Assembly (NCBI GenBank): GCA_030528845.1
Contig: JAUMYC010000030.1
Coordinates: 1 to 10,994, forward strand
Reading direction: 5' to 3'
Origin: Eubacteriales bacterium
GTDB lineage: Bacteria; Bacillota_A; Clostridia; Christensenellales; Aristaeellaceae
DNA: 10,994 nt
Shown here: positions 6,999 through 10,994 of the stretch, piece by piece
Position numbering within the stretch: the first letter of the stretch is position 1
Layout: the number at the start of each line of letters is the position of its first letter
Notes under the pieces: model-generated
What the model was told of the DNA's origin: nothing
The model's database searches: none
Seen by the model: only the letters and a program-made list of their open reading frames with translations
Translations under genes and position numbers: made by a program

Positions 6999-8468
6999 GT
7001 GATCTTGCTGTTGCCGGTGCTTTTGCCGGTGCTCGGCGGCGCGCTGTTGGCGCTGCTGCCCCTGGAGGACAGGAAAACGCGCTCGATCTACGTCGAAGCG
7101 TTCACTCTGGCCACGTCCCTCGTGCTCTTCTGGCTGATCTTTTCCGGGCAGGAGCACGCCTGCCGCGTGATGCAGATGACGGAAAAAATGTCGCTCGGCC
7201 TGCGCATGGACGGCCTCAGCCGCGTCTTCTGCGCTCTGATCGCCTTCCTCTGGCCGCTGGCCACGCTCTACGGCTTTAATTATATGGAGCATGAGCACGC
7301 CGAGAAGCGCTTTTTCGTGTTTTATCTGATCAGCTACGGCGTGACGGCGGGCATTGCGACGGCGTCGAACCTGTTCACGCTGTATGTGTGCTATGAGCTG
7401 CTCACGCTGGTCACGCTGCCGCTGGTGCTGCACAAGATGGACATCGCAAGCGTGCGCGCGGGCCGGAAATACCTCTATTATTCCATCGGCGGCGCGGCGC
7501 TGGCCTTTATCGGGCTGATCTTCGTCATGATCTACGGCGAAAGCTCGACCGAGTTTGTCTTCGGCGGCTCGCTGGAGGTGGCGCTGGCGGGCTCGCGCAC
7601 AGAGATGCTGCGCGTGGTCTATGTGCTCTCCTTTGTCGGCTTCGGCGCGAAGGCGGCGGTGTTCCCCATGCAGGCATGGCTGCCGCAGGTGGGCGTTGCG
7701 CCCACGCCGGTCACGGCGCTGCTGCATGCCGTGGCCGTGGTCAAGGCGGGCGCGTTCGCCGTCATCCGCATGACGTACTATTCCTTCGGCACGGAGCTCA
7801 TCGCCGGCACATGGGCGCAGGGCGTGATCATCGCCCTCGCCGCGCTGACGATCGTATACGGCTCGGCCATGGCGCTCAAGGAGCAGCATATGAAAAGGCG
7901 GCTGGCCTGGTCCACCGTATCGAACCTGAGCTATATCCTGCTGGGCGCGGCCCTGCTGACCGAAGCGGGCCTGACCGGCGCGCTGACGCACATGCTGGTG
8001 CACGGCGTGGTCAAGATCACGCTGTTCTTCTGCGTGGGCGCGGTCATGGTGCGCACGGGGCAGGAATACGTGCAGGGCGTGCGCGGCTTCGGCAGGCTCA
8101 TGCCCGTCACGGCCTTTGCGTTTTTGCTCGCCTCGGCGGCGCTGGTGGGCGTTCCGCCGCTGCCGGGCTTCATCAGCAAATGGAACCTGGCTACGGCGGC
8201 CTCGCAGGCCGGCCCCATGGGGCTGGTCGGGCTGGCGGCGCTGGTCGTTTCCGCCGTGCTGACCGCTTGCTATCTGTTCCCGGTGGCCGTGAATATGTAC
8301 TTCCGGCCGCTCAACGCGAACCTGCACGTGGCGGAGGGCGCCAACCGCGACCCGGACTGGCGCATGAAGCTGCCCTTTGTGCTGCTGTGCGTCACCATCG
8401 TCGTGCTGGGCTTCTGCGCCTATCCGCTGACCAACTGGCTCTCCGGCATTGCCGGCGGCCTGTATTGA
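6999..8468 (+). CDS. Third antiporter-like subunit with NuoL/MrpA-type signature
   Basis: A 489-residue member of the NuoL/M/N-MrpA/D family, the same length as its upstream neighbour. Key residues are Glu133 in CYELLTLVTLP, Lys218 in FGAKAAVFPMQAWLP, Lys249 in AVVKAGAF, His331, His335 and Lys339, and Lys394 in GFISKW. Gln225 replaces the His found in the other three large subunits, and the next block reads APTPVTALLHAVAVVKAG. Both are typical of NuoL, which has LPLQTWL and TPVSALIHAATMV, and the second also of MrpA. This is therefore the best candidate for the MrpA N-terminal (NuoL) role, although it lacks the MrpA C-terminal domains, which are encoded separately upstream. It starts at GTG 6999, six bases after a GGGGGAGGGG ribosome binding site at 6983-6992, 18 bases after the previous stop. 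Confidence 0.9.
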   Translation: MILLLPVLLPVLGGALLALLPLEDRKTRSIYVEAFTLATSLVLFWLIFSGQEHACRVMQMTEKMSLGLRMDGLSRVFCALIAFLWPLATLYGFNYMEHEHAEKRFFVFYLISYGVTAGIATASNLFTLYVCYELLTLVTLPLVLHKMDIASVRAGRKYLYYSIGGAALAFIGLIFVMIYGESSTEFVFGGSLEVALAGSRTEMLRVVYVLSFVGFGAKAAVFPMQAWLPQVGVAPTPVTALLHAVAVVKAGAFAVIRMTYYSFGTELIAGTWAQGVIIALAALTIVYGSAMALKEQHMKRRLAWSTVSNLSYILLGAALLTEAGLTGALTHMLVHGVVKITLFFCVGAVMVRTGQEYVQGVRGFGRLMPVTAFAFLLASAALVGVPPLPGFISKWNLATAASQAGPMGLVGLAALVVSAVLTACYLFPVAVNMYFRPLNANLHVAEGANRDPDWRMKLPFVLLCVTIVVLGFCAYPLTNWLSGIAGGLY

Positions 8469-8487
8469 AGACGGGGGAGGGAAATTT

Positions 8488-10623
8488 ATGAACAATATGC
8501 TTCTTCCGTTTCTCGCCTTCTGGCCGCTGGCCGCCGCCGTGCTGAGCTTCCTCGCGGGCAGGCGCAGCAAAAAGGCGCGCGATCTGTTCGTGAAATGCGC
8601 CCTCGCGGCCGAGCTGATCGCCGCGCTGAAGGCGTTTTCCTGCGCGGAGGCCGGGCTGGACTGGGTCTGGGAGGGCTTCTGCGGCATGGGGCTGCATCTG
8701 CATCTGGACGGCTTCCGCGCGGTCTATGTGCTCATCGCGGGCTTCATGTGGCTGATGACCGGCCTGTTCTCCGGCGATTATTTCGCCCACCACTATCACA
8801 ACCGCAACCGCTATTATTTCTTCACTCTGCTCACCATGTGCGGCACGGTGGGCATGTTCCTCAGCGCCAGCCTGTACAGCGCCTTCATCTTCTTCGAGGT
8901 CATGTCCATGGCCAGCTATGCATGGGTGGCGCATGACGAAAAGAGCGGCGCGATGCGCGCGGCGCAGACGTATCTGGCCGTAGCGGTCATCGGCGGCATG
9001 GTCACGCTCATGGGCATGTTCCTGCTCTATGCGAAGATCGGCACGCTGGAATTTGCCGAAATTTACCGGGCGGCCGAGGCCGTTTCCGACAAAAAAGAGC
9101 TCTATCTTATCGGGGCGCTCATCGCCTTCGGCTTTGCGGCTAAGGCCGGCGCCTTCCCGATGCACATCTGGCTGCCCAAGGCGCACCCCGTGGCCCCGGC
9201 CCCGGCCAGCGCGCTGCTCTCCGGCATCCTGACCAAGACCGGCATTTTCGGCATCCTCGTCATTTCCTGCGAGATCTTCGCCGAGGACACCGGCTGGGGC
9301 AACGCGCTGCTCGTCTTCGGCGAGATCACCATGTTCCTCGGCGCGCTGCTGGCGCTCTTTTCGGTGGACCTCAAGCGCACGCTGGCCTGCTCGTCCATGT
9401 CGCAGATCGGATTTATCCTCATCGGCGTGGGCTGCCGCTGCCTGCTGGGGCACCACGGCGCGCTGGCGGGTTACGGAACGGTGATGCATATGATCAACCA
9501 TTCGCTGATCAAGCTGGTGCTGTTCCAATGCGCGGGCGCGGTGTATATGCGCCTGCACAAGCTGAACCTGAACGACATCCGCGGCTTCGGCCGCAGAAAG
9601 CCCCTGCTTAATATCGCGTTCCTCATCGGCGCGCTGGGCATCATGGGCGTGCCGCTGCTTAACGGCTACATCTCCAAATCCCTGCTGCACGAGGGCATCG
9701 TGGAATACATCCACATCGCGCCCCACGCGCTGCACGGCGCATACAAGGCCGCGGAATGGGTCTTCCTCATCTCCGGCGGCATGACGGCAGCCTATATGAC
9801 CAAGCTGTATATATGCCTGTTTGTGGAGAAAAATGCCGACGAGGCCGAGCAGAAGCGCTTTGACGCAATGGGCGGCTTCGGCTGGAAGACGAACGTCGCG
9901 CTGCTGTGCTCTGCGGCGGTGCTGCCCGTGATGGGCATGCTGCCGGAGGCGACGCTGCAGAAGGCGGGCGAGATGTCGCTGCATTTCCTGCATCTGCACG
10001 CGCCGGAGCACGCGATCGAATACTTCTCGTGGGTGAACCTGCAGGGCGCGATCATCTCGCTGTCCATCGGCGCGGCGCTGTATCTGGGCGTTGTGCGGCC
10101 GCTGCTCATGAAAAAGGGCGCGGACGGCCGGCGCGTTTACGTCGACCGCTGGCCTGCCGGGCTGGATATGGAGGACGGACTGTACAGGCCGCTGCTGGAA
10201 AAGGTGCTGCCCGCTGTGCTGGGCGCGCTGGGCAAGGTCGGCGACAATCTGGCCGAATTCGTGCTGCGCTATATCCTGCGCCCGGTCAGCTATTTTGTGA
10301 CCCGCGCGGCGGACGAGGCTGTGGACAGCGCGGCGGTGCTGCTGATGGAGACGGTCTTTAAGAGCCCCCGTCAGGAGCACGCGCCCGTCGTCGGCAACCA
10401 CCTGACGCACGCGCTGGGCGTGTTTGTGAACGGCTGCAAGGCAGTGCTGAACTGCACCGTGCGCCGCCGCAGGCCCATCGAGACGGACTTTGTGGCGCTG
10501 TTTGCCGCGTGGCGCGACGAAATGAACGACACCGCGCGCCGCGTGACGCGCTCGGTCAGCTTCGGCCTGCTGCTGCTGTGTGTGACCATGTATATCATTT
10601 TTACGTATCTGCTCTCGCGGTAA
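8488..10623 (+). CDS. Fourth antiporter-like subunit with long C-terminal extension
   Basis: A 711-residue membrane protein. Residues 1-540 are a full NuoL/M/N-type channel: Glu137 in FFEVMSM, Lys219 in FAAKAGAFPMHIWLP, His226, His233 in AHPVAPAPAS, Lys250 in GILTKTGIFG, His334, His338 and Lys342 in HMINHSLIKLVLF, and Lys397 in GYISKSLL. After a last helix of this core (about 517-537) comes a mainly hydrophilic region (540-690), predicted largely helical and ending in basic and acidic patches, and then a final membrane helix (691-708). In complex I, NuoL has the same plan: a long lateral helix that ends in an extra membrane anchor. ATG 8488 is chosen because GGGGGAGGG (8473-8481) lies six bases upstream; an earlier in-frame ATG at 8449 lies inside the preceding gene. 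This is the last gene of the operon. Confidence 0.9.
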   Translation: MNNMLLPFLAFWPLAAAVLSFLAGRRSKKARDLFVKCALAAELIAALKAFSCAEAGLDWVWEGFCGMGLHLHLDGFRAVYVLIAGFMWLMTGLFSGDYFAHHYHNRNRYYFFTLLTMCGTVGMFLSASLYSAFIFFEVMSMASYAWVAHDEKSGAMRAAQTYLAVAVIGGMVTLMGMFLLYAKIGTLEFAEIYRAAEAVSDKKELYLIGALIAFGFAAKAGAFPMHIWLPKAHPVAPAPASALLSGILTKTGIFGILVISCEIFAEDTGWGNALLVFGEITMFLGALLALFSVDLKRTLACSSMSQIGFILIGVGCRCLLGHHGALAGYGTVMHMINHSLIKLVLFQCAGAVYMRLHKLNLNDIRGFGRRKPLLNIAFLIGALGIMGVPLLNGYISKSLLHEGIVEYIHIAPHALHGAYKAAEWVFLISGGMTAAYMTKLYICLFVEKNADEAEQKRFDAMGGFGWKTNVALLCSAAVLPVMGMLPEATLQKAGEMSLHFLHLHAPEHAIEYFSWVNLQGAIISLSIGAALYLGVVRPLLMKKGADGRRVYVDRWPAGLDMEDGLYRPLLEKVLPAVLGALGKVGDNLAEFVLRYILRPVSYFVTRAADEAVDSAAVLLMETVFKSPRQEHAPVVGNHLTHALGVFVNGCKAVLNCTVRRRRPIETDFVALFAAWRDEMNDTARRVTRSVSFGLLLLCVTMYIIFTYLLSR

Positions 10624-10646
10624 AGAGGGCGGAATGTTGGACGCCT

Positions 10647-10716
10647 GCCGGAGGGGCTCTGCCCCTCCGGCCACCCCGGCAGGGGGAATGATTCCCCCTG
10701 CACCCCTCAATTGGGG
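10647..10716 (+). repeat. GC-rich multi-hairpin intergenic element
   Basis: Two strong hairpins and a weak third follow the operon. The first, 10647-10671, has 10-bp arms GCCGGAGGGG/CCCCTCCGGC and the loop CTCTG. The second, 10679-10701, has 10-bp arms GCAGGGGGAA/TTCCCCCTGC and the loop TGA. Each is followed by CACCCC. CCCC and GGGG at 10703-10706 and 10713-10716 can form a small third stem. The plan matches the minus-strand reading of bases 1-85. It lies between the last stop codon and the terminator, so it would be in the 3' end of the operon transcript and could protect it from nucleases. No coding signal is seen. Confidence 0.65.
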
Positions 10717-10740
10717 CAAGGCATTCTGATAATAGGAAAG

Positions 10741-10790
10741 AGCAAAGCTCGACCGCGATCCTGTCGCAGTGCGGGCTTTGCTGTTTTTTT
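10741..10790 (+). terminator. Intrinsic terminator of the antiporter operon
   Basis: The arms AGCAAAGC (10741-10748) and GCTTTGCT (10775-10782) pair perfectly over eight bases and can extend by a few more. A small inner stem GCGA/TCGC (755-758 and 764-767 of the 10-kb count) sits in the loop. Seven T residues follow at 10784-10790. This is a standard Rho-independent terminator on the plus strand, separating the operon from the last gene. Confidence 0.85.
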
Positions 10791-10813
10791 GGATAAATGG
10801 GACGTGCGGCATA

Positions 10814-10842
10814 TTGACAACGGAATATCGGTGTGATATCAT
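10814..10842 (+). promoter_or_regulatory. Strong sigma-A promoter of the last gene
   Basis: TTGACA at 10814-10819 is a perfect -35 box. TATCAT at 10837-10842 matches the -10 consensus in five of six positions, with a 17-base spacer, and is preceded by TG at 10833-10834, close to an extended -10. The expected start point is near 10849, about 23 bases before the start codon. Confidence 0.85.
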
Positions 10843-10851
10843 AATGATATC
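10835..10851 (+). promoter_or_regulatory. Inverted-repeat operator over the -10 box
   Basis: GATATCAT-A-ATGATATC is a perfect inverted repeat with 8-base arms around one central A. It covers the -10 box and the likely start point, so a bound dimer would block RNA polymerase. A third related unit, AATATC, lies at 10824-10829. The three units start at 10824, 10835 and 10846, exactly 11 bases apart. The regulator is not in the window. Confidence 0.65.
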
Positions 10852-10871
10852 AGAAAACAGGAGGGATGGAA

Positions 10872-10994
10872 ATGTCTGAAAAGGTTTTAAAGGGAAAGAA
10901 GAACGGGATGCTGGTGCTGCTGGGCGGCGTTCTGGTGCTGATCGCGGCGGTAGTCGGCGTGGTCTTCGGCGGTATCATGCTGGATAACGGCGGA
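10872..10994 (+). CDS. Start of a probable SPFH/band-7 membrane protein (cut by window edge)
   Basis: Only the first 41 residues are visible. They are a short basic head (MSEKVLKGKKNG) followed by one long hydrophobic helix (about 13-37) rich in Val, Leu and Gly. SPFH-domain proteins of Clostridia often begin in this way, with an EKV-x-K head, a GMLVL start to the helix and a single anchor before the SPFH domain, so that is the proposed family. The domain itself lies beyond the edge. AGGAGGG at 10859-10865, six bases before ATG 10872, supports the start. The gene has its own promoter and operator and is not part of the antiporter operon. Any other single-anchor membrane protein would fit the visible part nearly as well. 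Confidence 0.6.
   Translation, partial: MSEKVLKGKKNGMLVLLGGVLVLIAAVVGVVFGGIMLDNGG

Noticed and set aside
7650..7750. His to Gln change at residue 225 of the third large subunit as a possible loss of channel function
   Set aside because: NuoL proteins naturally have Gln at this place, so it is better read as a class signature; the Glu and Lys residues of the ion path are all present.
5535..8687. A 1050-codon open frame on the minus strand, with other long minus-strand frames at 3950-5794, 1175-2311 and 8392-10842
   Set aside because: They are antisense to well-recognised antiporter genes. Their translations are low-complexity (rich in Arg, His, Ala, Gln and Asp), as expected from the reverse reading of GC-rich membrane-protein codons. 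They lack suitable ribosome binding sites.
1..10994. CRISPR arrays, tRNA or rRNA genes, insertion sequences
   Set aside because: No regularly spaced repeats with spacers, no cloverleaf or rRNA sequence and no transposase-like frame were seen; the only repeats are the two hairpin elements and the GATATC units.

Overview
The window is GC-rich bacterial DNA with genes on the plus strand only. Strong AGGAGG-type ribosome binding sites, a textbook sigma-A promoter near the right end and tightly overlapping genes point to a GC-rich member of the Clostridia (Bacillota), probably an anaerobe. That placement is inferred from style and gene content, not from a marker gene.

Layout: (1) bases 1-85 hold a cluster of three GC-rich hairpins. 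(2) 113-1027 encodes an aldolase of the dihydrodipicolinate synthase/N-acetylneuraminate lyase family with an unusual substrate-site motif, followed by a palindromic terminator at 1051-1076. (3) A short AT-rich stretch (about 1110-1190) probably carries the promoter of the main operon. (4) 1229-10623 is one operon of ten genes for a multisubunit Mrp/Mbh-type cation:proton antiporter. The order is subunit E, F, G, a stand-alone MbhD-like protein, a fused MbhE-MnhB protein, C, D, and then three further large antiporter-like proteins of the NuoL/M/N family. (5) 10647-10716 holds a second hairpin cluster, built like the first but in the opposite orientation, followed by an intrinsic terminator at 10741-10790. 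(6) A strong promoter overlapped by a GATATC inverted repeat drives a gene that runs off the right edge and looks like the start of an SPFH/band-7 membrane protein.

How the genes work together: E, F, G, the MbhD and MbhE-like parts, B and C are the small membrane subunits that assemble with large ion-channel subunits in Mrp antiporters and in the membrane arm of Mbh-type hydrogenases. The order E-F-G-MbhD-MbhE-B-C-D is that of the archaeal mbhA-H genes. Where mbh operons continue with a hydrogenase module, this operon instead adds three antiporter-like subunits and then terminates. All four large subunits keep the glutamate and lysine residues of the proton path, so the predicted product is a large Na+/H+ (or other cation/H+) antiporter with four potential ion channels and no redox partner encoded here. 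Whether it works alone in pH and sodium homeostasis or docks with a redox module encoded elsewhere cannot be decided from the window.
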